Below are positions 1-12,186 of a stretch of DNA of 64,000 nucleotides, one piece after another (position 1 is the stretch's first letter; each line of letters starts with the position of its first letter). The notes under the pieces were generated by a model. The model did not search any database, had not been told where the DNA came from, and saw only the letters and a program-made list of their open reading frames with translations. Source of the DNA: Cylicocyclus nassatus (Eukaryota > Nematoda > Chromadorea > Rhabditida > Strongylidae); assembly GCA_958299035.1 (NCBI GenBank), contig CATQJL010000001.1, positions 23,588,653-23,652,652 on the forward strand, in the 5' to 3' direction. Position numbers and translations under genes: made by a program.

Positions 1-53
1 CAAGTGCACTTAACAATGATACCAGTTTTCTATTCCCAACCAATATGCAAATC

Positions 54-934
54 ATGCTAGCTATCTTCCTTCTTGTTTCAAGTGTAAGCATAGATTATTA
101 GCTTGTTCCAAACTGCAACTTGACCTTGCTTTAGGTAGCAGGTAAGCGCGGGCTTTCACATAATCAACGTCTTTTGCTGGCTCAACAAGAGCTCACAACA
201 CGATGCAACTTTTCTGGCGAGGAATTAATCTTGAATGTCGGAGTCTTATTCAGCTCTGGAATGGTAAGTACAAATATCAACTCAAATCACTTTTAGGCAT
301 AATTTCGTGAGCTCAAAAATCAACAATATCGGAAAATATCGAAAACGTATATGAGGTTCTCTTCGTCTAACGATTACTTTGCAGAAACCATGCTGCGAAT
401 GCGTAGAAAGAGCTAGAATGCATAGAAGACGAAGCACCTACGAAGACTTCGATGCTTTCATAATAAAGTTAGTTGCATTTTGATTCACTCTCAAATCTTC
501 TGTGAGCTCAATCAAACTCTTGAAGGAACCACGATTGGAATACGGACAGCATAGCTTCAAGACTCTATGGAAAGGTGAGAGGTGCATGCAATTTGAAAGC
601 AAAAATGCATAAAACGGATCCTTCCAACAACATTTTTGTATTGTCGGAGCTTTTCCCTTGCGATTTTAGCTTGACACGGTCTTTCCATCAGTTGTTCTAA
701 GCGTTTGAAAAAGAAAACTTCTTTCAGATGAACAGGGTGCAGCGCCTCCATCGCAGAAGTCTAGCTGTTGGATGTGCAGTTAGGAAACACAATTTCTTAT
801 TGGATTTGTTCTCGAACTTTATTAGATTCAAAGACGACGTTGTTTGTTTACTTAAAAGGCATGAATTTGAAGTTGTCAAGGCTACTACTGCTGTGTACGA
901 ACCCACACCTCCCACAGTGTTCTACGATAAATGA
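54..934 (+). CDS. Small secreted six-cysteine protein, paralog A (5 exons)
   Basis: I do not recognise this family. The exons, inferred by comparing three paralogs in this window, are 54-83, 135-263, 385-467, 526-574 and 728-934, with introns of phase 0, 0, 2 and 0. The product is about 165 aa. It opens with a hydrophobic signal peptide (MLAIFLLVSS, then VAG), so it is probably secreted. Exon 2 has one Cys, exon 3 carries the hallmark KPCCECV, and exon 5 has GCAV followed by VVCLLK, giving six Cys shared with paralogs B and C. An in-frame ATG at 45 is also possible; 54 was chosen because both paralogs begin with Met-Leu. Exon 4 is short (16 codons, NHDWNTDSIAS) and its acceptor has a poor polypyrimidine tract, but it aligns with YHGWDVDEMAN of paralog B and keeps the frame. 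The tail EPTPPTVFYDK is unique to this copy. Transcripts are needed to confirm the exons. Confidence 0.62.
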
Positions 935-2780
935 TGAAATATAGTTAATAAAGTAAGGTCAATGCTGAAGGATCACTAAGCCGTTACAACTGAGCTATAG
1001 CCGTTTGAAACTGCAGCAACAAAGTTAATGTGAAGACTTTTGTCGGCGATCTAGTGACAGACAAAATGATGGTTTAGGTCAGTTCAGATTTTGTAATATG
1101 CATATTTTCTCTAAAGATTAACAATAAGTTGCATGTTTAATAAAAGCTGTGCTTTTTTAAATATGTGCCGGCAACTTAAGGATCAGTTCCAGGAAGCTTT
1201 CAGTAGCTTTTTCAATGACTGTTACCAATGTTATAATGTTAAAAGGTGTGCGTGAAGAATCACGTAAATTTTGCTGAAGATCACAATGATCTACAACAAA
1301 GAGACAAAGCACAATTGCTAATTTTTGGGGTATATGACTTTTCCAATAACCATTCGACACATCCTTCGGATAAAACTCAAAGCAAAAACTGACTTTCATG
1401 GGTGCAGATCTCTCTCTTTCGTTTTCTGTCTTTCTCTCTCTCCTCTCTCTGTCTTAACTGCTGCTGTAACAAGAAGATCTGATGATCAGTTCTTTTCGCT
1501 CCTTTAAAATGAAGCCAGCTTTACAATGTTTTGCTTGAAACCTCTGCCGCTTGCATTTAAGATATCCGGTAGTTCTACTGCAAATTACCCTATTTTCAGG
1601 TGTATAAACTGCAGAGGACTTTTTTCTAAAATCGACCAGCCCAAAACGCCAAAATTTCGCGACCCTATATTGTGCTGCATATTGCTTGAAAGAAGGGGGG
1701 GGGGGGGGGGTCGGCGTAAAGCTCGCTCTACAAAACAAAATAATGCGTCTAAGCAGCTCGCTCAAAAATTTGAAAAGTGCAGCGTATACACTTGGAAATA
1801 GTACATCTAAATATACCCTCTGGGAAAACACACAACTTATATGGAGCAAACAATATCGCAAATATAGGTTGTCCTGAAAATAATGTCGCTAGCATCCTAC
1901 CGCGACAGAATGACCGCAAAAAACAGCGAATGGGGTATCATTTGATAGAGGAAAGCAAGCTCTACAAGGCAGTTTGCAAACCTCCGCGTGCTCCACTTGG
2001 AGTTCGAGTTCAAAATATAAAAATTTTATATCCGAAAAATCGTATCTCCGTTCATAAACGTCTTATGGATCTCCAATTTACACAGGCATGTACTCTCTAC
2101 ACTGGACATTTACCTGTATAGTTTGTGATACTTTTCCATGGCTACAGCATCACAAACAAAAATAGCTCAAAAGTGCGAATATGTCGCGTTTTTTGGGTTT
2201 TTTGCAAACAATTTAATTTTTCCCGAAAACCAGCGCTTGTCTAGGGCTGAAAATTTATGGTAATACTCCTAAAGGTTCATACTACAGAATTACACATGTG
2301 AGAGAAGCTCAGGATTGTCTTGGCAAAAATGCCGAATTTCGTTTTCTCAGTTTTCAGCCATGGAAAACCGCGAAGTTGTGCGTACGAGCGTCTCGTACAG
2401 TGAATCATGCGTGAGCAAGTTTCAACGAAGATACGATTTTTTTTCTTTCTTTCAGATCTTTGGTGCCTTATGAAAATCGGCTCTATACTTCATGCAAATC
2501 ACCTGGCGTGAAGGTTCGAGCTTCATTTTGTAGAGCTTGCTCTGATCTGTCGCTTGATACCCCTACTTACTTATTTTCGTGCGCACCCTGCTGCGATATT
2601 GCATGTCAAAACACGATGCGACATTATTTTCCGGATAACCAATAGATTTTCTTGATAGCACCTAACTCCAACGGTTTTTAGCCAGCTAACCATCATTTAT
2701 TGTGGTTTTGATGGGATGTGCAAGAATGTTAACCGTATTCTTCTTGTTTACGGTGTATTTCTCGAAAGTGAACTGTTTTA
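935..2780. other. No recognised gene; CT-rich tract and poly-G run
   Basis: Mostly AT-rich sequence. A CT-rich low-complexity tract lies near 1410-1455 and a poly-G run near 1695-1710. At 2458-2645 an open stretch follows a good acceptor-like tract (tttctttctttcag) and encodes about 60 residues with eight Cys ending HYFPDNQ. It could be an exon of a cysteine-rich secreted protein, but no partner exon was found, so it is not called. Confidence 0.3.
947..952 (+). promoter_or_regulatory. Polyadenylation signal of paralog A
   Basis: The canonical AATAAA hexamer lies 13 bases after the TGA at 932-934. The position suits a very short nematode 3' UTR and supports the chosen end of the gene. Confidence 0.45.
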
Positions 2781-4329
2781 GACTCAGGCCCGTGTACATC
2801 ACCATCCAGCCTCTCCAAAGTATCCCTAGTTGAGGTTAACAGCCATTGCTGGGCAGTGGCTTATTAGGACCCCAAAACTACTATTCACTTGAGATCCTCA
2901 TATGTCCAGATTTGCCCGGACGCTGCCTTTAAGATGGCAGCATCGAACAGTCAGAAGATCGTGCGGTAAAGTACCACGGTCAGTTCAATGTAACATGTAA
3001 GTCGAAGGTAAGTCATCTATTAAATTGGCGGAAGTGCAAAAATAGAGAAAAGGAAGTCCCGTAGGTTGCTCGTGAGTAACTTACGGGAAATTAAAAGCGA
3101 CGTAATGCTATGGACACCAAGTTCTCAAAAATGCGCAGTTCATGCAGAGTTTACTCACAAGGGAATGGCCAGACATCGAAATGCCAATTCGAACAAGCTG
3201 CATACCATTAGATGCATCATGAAATACTGACTTTGACTCTGTATTCCATATCTGCTCAGGCCTAGCGCGAAATTACGAGCCATTGAAGCTTAATTTTGCT
3301 AGAAAATCGTGCATTCGAAAATTGCCAGTACAGAGAATGTTCAATTTAATTCCGGGCCAAAACATGCAGCTGAGTTACTTTATCTTCTTTAAGCTTAAGT
3401 TGAGGTGAAGGCACAACAGTTTGCTCAATTTCGCAATTTTTGTGCACGGTTTTTTCGCGTTAAAACTTTTCAAAACTTTATCCACAAACGCACTAAGCAG
3501 ATGTGAAATACAGATTTAAAATTAGCGTTGTACTGCATCGAAGGGTAGGCAGCTTGTTTGGATTGACCACTTCGACTTCTGACCATTCCCTTGCCAGGCT
3601 TCATGAAAACCTGCATAACTAGGAATTCAATTTATGTTTCAACAATACTGATTTTTGATGAAGTTTTTTTCAAGATGTGGTAGTTTTGATTCATCCACCC
3701 ACCTGCTGGAAGAAATTTATGATAGCAGTCTATCGATTCTGCACTATCAAAGATTGGCCAGGCGATGTCGGTTGAAACGTGGCTGTGTGGACTGAATTGC
3801 AATCTAACAAAACCTGCTCAAGCGGTTTAATTGTATTTTCTTCAAAACATGCACGATCACCATGTTTGGAAATCGATCCACATCCAAAACGATACCTCAC
3901 TGGATGCTGAGTTGAGATGCTCTAAGTTCCACCCCAGCCAAGCTGGACTAACGAGGGATTGATTACGGGTCTATGAACGAGGGACAGGGGGTTATATGTC
4001 ACCGATAGGCTCCACACCACGCGGACACTGGTACAAATCTGCAACGAGAAAGATGTCCGCTTGGGGTCACCTCCATTCGGCATCATATAGTCCTCTACCC
4101 TAAATGAGAAAATCTTACTCGCAACGGTTTGATTCGCTTGTCTATCACTAAACCTACTATTGCCACAAATTCAAGGACTCTAAATCTCCCGGTTAAGTGT
4201 GATAATTTTTTAGTGCACGGAACACAAGTCTGCTTTTCTTGAAAAGACTATGATATGAATGCATAGGTGCAGCTTGCATTACGACGTAAAGCCAAACCCA
4301 GCAAGTTTTTTGGGAACTCCTCAGAAGTT

Positions 4330-4755
4330 CAGATCGTGTTCACATAGGAAGGCATCAGTATGATTCGCCAGAGCTTCAAGCTTAGCACTTCAGTCATATC
4401 TTACTCGCTTCTATTACGACTCTGTGATTGTTCTTTGGGGTTAAGTCAGCGAGCCCCGACCCGTAGGCTCGCTAACATCCAAACTGCTGTTATCAGAGAT
4501 TTTGGGTAGATCAAGATTCCGGAGTCTATTTTTTGTTAGGCTTCGCCTTCTGCAGCTTTAATCACCTATGGATATCTCAATACATGGGTGGCTCCCTGTC
4601 TTCGCATTTCTTTTTTTCTCCTACTCCCATTACCGCGTATCATTACCCTGGAACATATAACTGGGCTGGTATCATGTTTGTTTGAAGTTTTCCTTTAATT
4701 GCTTATTGTTTTGTGCACCTTGAGTGAAAAAAAAAAACAATGAATAAATGAATAA
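4330..4755 (+). mobile_element. Decayed non-LTR retrotransposon 3' end (possible)
   Basis: Stop-interrupted reading frames here resemble the C-terminal end of a CR1/L2-type LINE ORF (a segment reading LSQRAPTRRLANIQTAVIRDFG with stops around it). The sequence ends in a long A-run followed by tgaataaatgaataa, like the short-repeat 3' tails of such elements. The family is inferred from this layout only. No intact ORF remains. Confidence 0.3.
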
Positions 4756-7700
4756 GTTAGTCTTGAAAAGTGTTTTTGACGCTGATCAATTCCCAGAAAA
4801 GGAGCTATGTCAGTGGTTGATGGATATCCATAATTTTAATAAATTTGCAAATGAAAATGCGTTTCTTCATTAATAGTGCTGCTGGAACAAACGTTGAATT
4901 TCCTACTTATTGACTCCTTTTTCCGATAGCTTTATGGCCTTCGTGATCACAGAGAATTAGAAATGATGTGCTTAGAAAATTAGGAGATATTGAGTCTGTC
5001 AGGAGTTGAGTAAGATCAAAGACGACATCTTACACATACAAAAAATGCATTGATGTTCGCTGACCGAGATTGTTCTTGAAACTCTGTAATATTTCTTTCA
5101 GCAGTCCATAAGTGTGTGCAGCACTTTTGTAGTAGACAAAAATTTTCTCATGTTTTCACACGTAAATTCATAGAGAGTGCACTTTTAAAAAGATCTTTAA
5201 GTATCAAAAACTAACGAATTTTAAAACTGTGAGCTTTTTCGTCCAAAAATCATTTAATGAGCTATTCGAAACCGAACGAAATAAAACTTAAAAACTGTCT
5301 GGTCAACTTTTAGGTTGTAGGTACGGTTTTGTAGGCCTCAAAGGCATGGTTGATTCGACAGTGGGCTAATTGATGAGAGCAAAATTCTTGTAAAAGTTAC
5401 AGTCGAGCTCAAAAGATTTTCGTATAAGGATTTCACTGCACCCTGTAACACATTCCAAGGATAAAATAAACGAATTCTGACATTCGCCTAAACTAGAGCG
5501 GAATCAGTCTAGTAGTTGGTGCTCTACGTAACATTGCCGTGCTGAAGGTCACGTTCGATTATATCCTGAGCCTCATGTCCGCGGTAATTCTGCTCACAAT
5601 TCAAGCAAGGGCAGCCTGACGCTTGAACTGTGAGCAGGGCAGTTGCCCTCAAAGAAGGGCATGTGACAGCGACTGATGTATACCCTATCGCATCATGGAT
5701 GGATATACGTCTCATGTAGCAGCTCCACTAAAGGCTAGGGCATTTCGCGGAAGCGAGGTACATTTGAGCCCGATGAATGCGAATAGTGGACTAGCGTCAA
5801 CGTCTCAGCAAGGTGAACGGGGACGGCTAAAGCGGCTAGTCCACCAGAGTCAACGATACAGGCATCTGTCAATCTACCATCAATATAGGTACATTCACCT
5901 CTCGTTTTCAAGAGTTGGCAGATTTTTTGAAGAGACGGCGACGATGTAACCTGCATACAGGAAACGAAATGTGGAGCGGAGCAAAATCACGCGACATTGG
6001 AGATGAAAGCTCCTCTACAGCGGTGCCACTATAAGCTTCTACAACGGTGCTACCTGCACTGAAACAGGATTGGTATAGCTCTTTCGGAGGACGCTCAACT
6101 ATATTGCTCTAAAGAGCCTATGCGCCAAAAGCCGGATCTAAGGATAATGAAAAGACGCGTTTCGGCAGAAGCTGAATGACCACATCAGAGTTCAATTCCA
6201 CTGCAAAAGACGCGCCTGCTAGAAACGAACCTCAACGGACATGTGGGAAAAAGACGAGGATAAGCGGGGAAATGTCACTGAGGTCACGGATACGGAACAT
6301 GCAATGAAGAAAGTGAGCGCATTCTGGAATTCGCCTCAGATCATGATCTGGTCTTGGCAGACACATACTACCCTTTGCTTCAACCAGATCGGCGGCTGGA
6401 AAGCGGGGCTTCGAGTCCTAATTAAGGCTAAAAAATGAACAGATAGCATGTTCGCGAGGGAGGCGCAGACTGTGTCGCGGAAGCCAACAGTCGCCTTCTA
6501 TGTCATGGGGCCACGCCTTTTAGCAGCCGATGTGTTTGTAGTAAAGGGTACATCAAGAAGGATGATCATTTCATAACATATGCCAGTGGCGACCGACGAA
6601 CACAGGTGGACTTCTTGGCTATCCGACAGCGTGACCGAGTAGAGTTCTCCCAAATGAAGACGTTCATGAATTTCAATCTCTTAAAATAACCAGAAGCTGA
6701 AATGATACAAAATGCAAAGGAGTTTTCAATTATCAAAGTTTCTTCTAAGCATACTCGGAGGAGAACACACGAGACGTAATAAAAAGAAGAGTCTTTCAAA
6801 AGTGTTAAGCGAGCTAAATAGGCCTAAGTAGGTCGAAGGAATGAGCCAAAGTAGGTCAAAAATTGAGCGGGTCACTGATAAAAAGTGGAAATAAGTCTTT
6901 GCTGATATAAAAGAGAAAGCGATTAAAATCTATACAGCCTACAATAAAAGACTCAGGCTCAACAAGCATTTTGAGGATTGAACTTGTAATCCAGAACTCG
7001 TTACCTGTGCTTTTCCAATTTCACTTCAGCTAGTGAAGTCCGAAAATTCAGCCATGAAAACCCGAAAATTCTGCGACAATAATGAGCAAAATTTTCTCTT
7101 CAAAATAGAGATGCTCGAATTTTTTGTAGCCTTGCTTGAAAAATGCAGATTCAAGTGACTTCATTTAATGGATTGTATCACTCAAACGTTCTCATTCACC
7201 AAAAGCCTACTGTTATGAAGAGCTTAATATGTGCTTTCCATTGTGATACGAAGAAGTTATGATATGGAAATGATATGATGGCAAGAACTTTCGAACCAAC
7301 CTAATGTATTGATGTTTGAATTTGTAACAAAAAATACTTAATCTCGCATTTTTTGACTTTGTGCCGTTTTTGAAGATTGGTCGCCTGTATAGTTTTGTAG
7401 ATGTTTGCATGGTACTCAAGAAATCGAGACTTTTTTGCTGTATGAAGTGATATAGATATTGATAATATCGCATTGTCCCTGAGGCTAATATCGCACTCCA
7501 GCGCGACGAGGTGCGTAGAAACTTTTCGGCAGGAGATTTCAGACGGCTAGCGTAATTATTCGACCGTATGCGGCGGCGCTAATGCCAGCTCTGGCAGCTG
7601 GCTGCGGCAGCAGTCGGCTGCCTGGGTACCACTTGCTACGCACCCGCTAAGAACACGAGGAATCGATTTAGACCTTCTCTTTGTTCCTAGCTCTTCTGTG

Positions 7701-8380
7701 AAGCGAGATAAGAGCAGTCATCTAGCTACAATATCAGCCAATTCTGAGTAGTTATCTTTTCAAACCAAGAAGGTCTTTTCCGACTTTTATATATGATTCG
7801 AAAGCTTGAGAAACGAGTAATCTAATTGCTCATTTATTTGTTATTATTCTCTTTAGTAAAAGGAGATATGGTACGATTATTGTCAGCAAACATGCATCCA
7901 TCACTAGCTAGTCCAAATTTTCTACTCTTGTTTAACTCTTTCTTGAGAAAGTGTGTGTTCACTGATACAATGTTGATTATTCACAGAATCAGCATCCTTT
8001 TAATTTTTGATTATGTCTTCTTAGCAACGCCACTTCGGGTGCGCAGAAATCTCGAGCATGCGTTTTTTCAACAAAACGCTGTTGATTCTATAATCTCTTG
8101 CAGTCTTGATGTATAAGAAGAAGAGCAGCTGGCGTTTCTTTTCCAAACAAAAAGCGTCATTGTAATAGCTGTTTGATTCTGCCGTCATGCCTTGATTCTA
8201 GCCTCAACCTCAAGTGAAAGGAGTGAGCCGATGCCGGCCCTAAAGTGAGGGGGGTCAGAGAAATTTCTCCACCTTTCGCAGGTATGATGTAGACAATCAC
8301 GCACAGTGAGGGAATGATCTATTGGCTGAGGTGATCAGTCAACGGTAGAATTTGTTAACGACAAGTGGTATCGTAGACAC
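4756..8380. other. No recognised gene
   Basis: I see no convincing coding exons. A 16-bp inverted repeat with one mismatch (TGCTCACAATTCAAGC and its partner) lies near 5591-5637 around a 14-base loop. A GC-rich patch at 7500-7650 is bracketed by GGTGCGTAG and CTACGCACC, which may mark a small degenerate MITE. Confidence 0.3.
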
Positions 8381-8389
8381 TACTTTTCG

Positions 8390-8504
8390 TTTATCAAGCG
8401 ATATCGATTTTATCGATTATTTGCAAAGTTTGAACTATGGGCAGAGCATGCAGTTTACGAAAGTATTATTGACAGGCCCGGGCCAAGCCAATTTTGCCAC
8501 CTAG
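8390..8504 (+). mobile_element. Degenerate Helitron 3' end
   Basis: This 115-bp stretch matches the last part of the Helitron at 18767-19417. It has cgattttatcgatt, then tgcaaagtttgaactatgg, a gacaggcccgggcc hairpin remnant and the terminal CTAG at 8501-8504 followed by T. The 5' part is missing, so this is a truncated relic of the same family. Confidence 0.45.
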
Positions 8505-8650
8505 TAATATATAAAATGCAAATGATAAATCCACAATGTAGATGGTAGAATAAGTAAGCAATCTGCGCAATCCACGACTTTGCAAGACATCTTATGATGC
8601 ACTTTCCCAATTTCCAAATCTATCGATCAGCGCATACAAGGGTGCCCAGA

Positions 8651-8865
8651 TACAGTGCTGGACATAATTATACAGCCACTCTAAAAATCGTCGTAATTTT
8701 TGTTCTTGTCAATGAATCTGTCTGAAACTTTGCTGTATGGTGCGCATGTCAACTTACCATAACCCCTCAAAACGGCTTCCAGTCTTGTTGAGTTTGAACG
8801 GAGAAAAACGAAAAAAATCGAAAAAGCCCTCTTTGAAAGCTGGACAAAATTATACAGCCACCTGG
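8651..8865. repeat. Tc1-like end fragment with ~20-bp direct repeat
   Basis: TACAGTGCTGGACATAATTATACAGCCAC resembles the terminus of a Tc1-type transposon (TA followed by CAGTGCTGG). The segment GGACAWAATTATACAGCCAC recurs about 180 bases downstream in the same orientation (near 8841-8862). No transposase frame or matching inverted end was found, so only a fragment is claimed. Confidence 0.3.
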
Positions 8866-9830
8866 TTTTTCTAACCACTATCGCATTCGTTGACTCTCAA
8901 ATTTTTTTGTACAATTACATCCCAAAATATGAAACATTTGCGACACTTACGGCCTGTCTTCCTACTCAAATAGAAGCAATCGCTGCATTTCTTGCTTTTA
9001 AAAGCATTAAAAGTCAATCTCCTTCAACAAACAACTACTTTAAAGAGTTTTCAAGCTCTTTTTCATTCCAAATGATAATCATGGAATCTACTGACCCTTT
9101 TGGATAGATGAGGTGAAGAGCGCTTTCGTAAACTCTGCGTAATCGCTGATTTTGACGAACAGACTCCAAGCTCACCATAGGGTTGACGCACTTTTACTCC
9201 AAAAGACCCTGTTTAGTTGGTGTTTTGGTGTTAACTCTGTTTTTTTAGTTTGTTTTGAAGATCATGATCAGCTTTTCTCGATGACATGTGCACCTGAAAG
9301 CGAATCAACCGCTTTTCAAAGAAGTGAGAACGAAAGTGAAAACTCTACGAAGTTATGAAACGACCTAATATAATCTGAAAATTTGAAAATTTTGCTGATT
9401 TTGATTTTCCTGCAGTTATCTACACACCGTTGCCGCCATTGCAAACTTGCAAATTTTCCCAGCAATTCTCAATTTATAACTGTATCGTGACAAGATAAAA
9501 TGGGATTTTTTAGTACATTACAGACAGAAGAACAGCTCTGATTTCGATTTGGCGATGATTTTGTACAAATCGATGATATGCGTGCCAAGCAGTTTACGTC
9601 AACACAAGGACTATCTTTGAGCTAACGAGTTTGACATCTACGTAAACTCGAACGTATGCTTCACAAATTTAGATTGACAGTGCATTTTCAGTACTTGGGT
9701 GAGCGTTCAATGTAAGGTGAACTATAACATGTATACTTTGGGTTTTGTATAAATAACCTTATAGCACTGAACATATAACTTCCTAAAAGGTGAATAAACC
9801 AACGGGTATGTGCCTCAATGCAAATACTTC
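8866..9830. other. No recognised gene
   Basis: Short open frames only, none with recognisable domains or neighbouring splice sites that join into a longer product. Confidence 0.3.
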
Positions 9831-9835
9831 TGCGG

Positions 9836-9843
9836 TATAAATA
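9836..9843 (+). promoter_or_regulatory. TATA box of paralog B
   Basis: TATAAATA lies 50 bases upstream of the ATG of the secreted-protein paralog B. That spacing would put the transcription start about 25-30 bases before the start codon. No comparable box at this spacing was seen before paralog C. Confidence 0.4.
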
Positions 9844-9892
9844 GCCACTGAAGGTGTTTATTAGAATTCATTACCATTTTCTTCAATCAAAA

Positions 9893-11036
9893 ATGTTGTC
9901 ACTGCTCGTTCTGGTTTCAGCTGTAAGCCTTAATTTATGAACTTATTAGAGGTCGTTATTTTGATAAATATTAGGTAGCTGCCGGATCAAGCAATGTAGC
10001 AAACATCGAGGCCAAATCAAACCGTAACCGTACTCAAGAGCTTATAGACAACTGCGCAAGCTCAAACCTGACTCATGACGAAGTTCTTTTGAATAGTTGG
10101 TTGCTAGGCCTCACCGAAATGGTTAGCTTTTTTCATTGTAACTTTTCCATTTCTAGTACAAGTTCTACGGCCAGCAGTTTTTTCGGCCAGTGTGAAATTT
10201 GACTGTATAGCAAAGTGTTTCCTTCTTTTCTTCCAGAAACCATGCTGTGAATGCGTAGAAGGGGCTAGAATATACGACAAGGGTGATAAACTGAATCCAA
10301 ACTACAAAGCGTTTGTATTGAGGTTCGCCATATGTGTGCATCTATCCATCACGAAACACCAACATAGCGAGATTTGAATTTTTTTACAGTTATCACGGCT
10401 GGGATGTAGATGAAATGGCAAATCAGCTAGCAAGTCAGCTGACAAGTGAGGTGGCAGATGATCTGATGGCAGAAAAGCTGGCAGGTCCGCTGGCAGATCA
10501 GCTCTTTGAACAGGTAAGAAAGGAAGAAGTCTCTTATAGCGTTGCTTTGCCTTTCAGATTTTTTTAAGTTATCTCTGGAAATCTTTGTAGCAGTGGTAGT
10601 TGACCTCAACCTTCTTTTCTAGTAACGTTCAAGATTTCTTCAAAAAAAGTCCTTTGAGCAATTTTTTACTTCGATAGTTCTCTTTGCCGTTCTAGAACTG
10701 AGAATATTGTTTCCCTAGTTCGCACACAAAACTGCAGCGGCATGTTCTGGAAAGTAATAAATGAGTATAAAGTTACAACTATTGCAGATGTCGAAAAATT
10801 TGACGGAAATTGCTATGAAGGATGAGTTAGGGCTCGGATGTGCCGTAGGACGAATGAATTCATTTTTGGAAATGATAAGCCCAATGATAAGATTCACCGA
10901 CAATGTTGTGTGTCTAGTCAAACTCTTTGACATACCTTGGAACAAGAACAATGGGACCTGCTGCAGCATTTCACACGACGTCAAAATCTCCTCCTCTTCC
11001 TCTTGGTTCCCCTTCAATTTCTTCCATCTGTTTTGA
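9893..11036 (+). CDS. Small secreted six-cysteine protein, paralog B (5 exons, expanded exon 4)
   Basis: Exons are 9893-9922, 9975-10121, 10237-10322, 10390-10513 and 10788-11036. Intron phases are 0, 0, 2, 0, all introns are GT-AG, and most acceptors are strong (cttccag, ttttacag, attgcag). The product is about 211 aa. It starts with a signal peptide (MLSLLVLVSAVAAG), followed by one Cys in exon 2, KPCCECVEGARIY in exon 3, and GCAV and VVCLVK in exon 5. NRT, NLT and NGT are potential N-glycosylation sites. Exon 4 has 41 codons against 16-18 in the paralogs because of seven near-identical 12-bp repeats. The tail after VVCLVK is longer than in the paralogs, adds a CC pair and becomes Ser/Phe-rich, so the true end may involve a further splice. 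Function unknown; secretion is inferred from the leader. Confidence 0.68.
10418..10504 (+). repeat. Coding 12-bp minisatellite in exon 4 of paralog B
   Basis: There are seven tandem units close to GCARRTSAGCTG, with one extra ATG codon between units four and five (87 bp). They encode the tetrapeptide series ANQL, ASQL, TSEV, ADDL, (M)AEKL, AGPL, ADQL. All units are in frame, and the repeat accounts for most of the extra length over paralogs A and C. Confidence 0.8.
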
Positions 11037-12186
11037 AGAGTTTGATCATCGATAAAAGTATTGTCTGTTATGCGTGGTGGTTTCAAAAAATTTGTTCATC
11101 GATTAAAGCATTCTCTGTTACGCATGCTGGCAACTATGGATCATATGATGATACTAAGGAAAGACTTAGTCTGACATGCACAATGGCAATGTTACACTTT
11201 AGAGAAATATATTACCAAGTTGTAGATTTCGCCATTATTCTGTAAAGCTTTTGTAAAATAGCCACATTTAGAGGTAACATAATATCGTATTACCCAGTGC
11301 AAAGTCTCCGAGCTCAAGTCTTGAATCAAAGCAACTTCAAAGTGTCCTATTTCAAGGATTCAAGCAATGTTCAAGATATGTACTTCTGGTTATTGTAAAT
11401 GACTAAAGTAAGAAAAAATCTTTGCAGAGGCGATAGAAAACAACGGAAAAGAGGAACGCTAAAAATCGTGGTTTGCACAATATTTTTTAAATCTCAAGAT
11501 CTCAAGGTTAAACTAAGATATTCAAGAGTTCAGAGCTAATTTTCCTAGCTGTTTTGTCCGAAGGGTTCAAGAAGTCGAGGTATACTTCGTCGCTATCAGG
11601 CATTTGAGTGCTACTAAGTGATTCACTGCGGGTGGATTAATGTTCCGAAACTACCAACAATTAACGAGTGGCCAAACACAAACTCTTACAGAGTTTTCTC
11701 AATAATCAATGATTTTCATTCTAAGACACACTATACTAAAAAGCAGACTTCTCCTAGCACTGGGCAATTATTCTAAAGAAGTAATAAGCCTGCATAGAAA
11801 AATGCGAGTACTCTCGAAGAAAGGAAGTTTGCGAAAGGTTATTTTTCTTCAAGGAGACGCTATGTTTTGGCCAGATTTGGAAGTAACAAGCGCGATGCTT
11901 CGTAATCACAAGAGGGCTGCTCTTGCAGTCAAAGGGTGCTTGAGAGTTCCTGCAAAAATGCTCTGATCGGTATGTGAAGTTTATAGTAACTTTCCACATT
12001 TTGTCAGACTGGCAAGAATTTGAGCGAAGGATATATCAATACTTTTCGCATAATTTTGGTTCCAATACCGTCATGCGATTCATAATTCTGCAGCTGTTGT
12101 AAAGATTACACTTTCTGTCGGTCAAAAAATTGTTACGGATACAAAAGCAAAGCGCAGTCAATAGTTTTTCGTAAGTCACAAGACAA
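11037..12186. other. No recognised gene
   Basis: AT-rich sequence with only short isolated open frames. I see no repeat or gene structure I can support. Confidence 0.3.

Noticed and set aside
6400..6425. Possible tRNA B-box (ggcttcgagtcc)
   Set aside because: No matching A-box, acceptor stem or anticodon arm at the right spacing.
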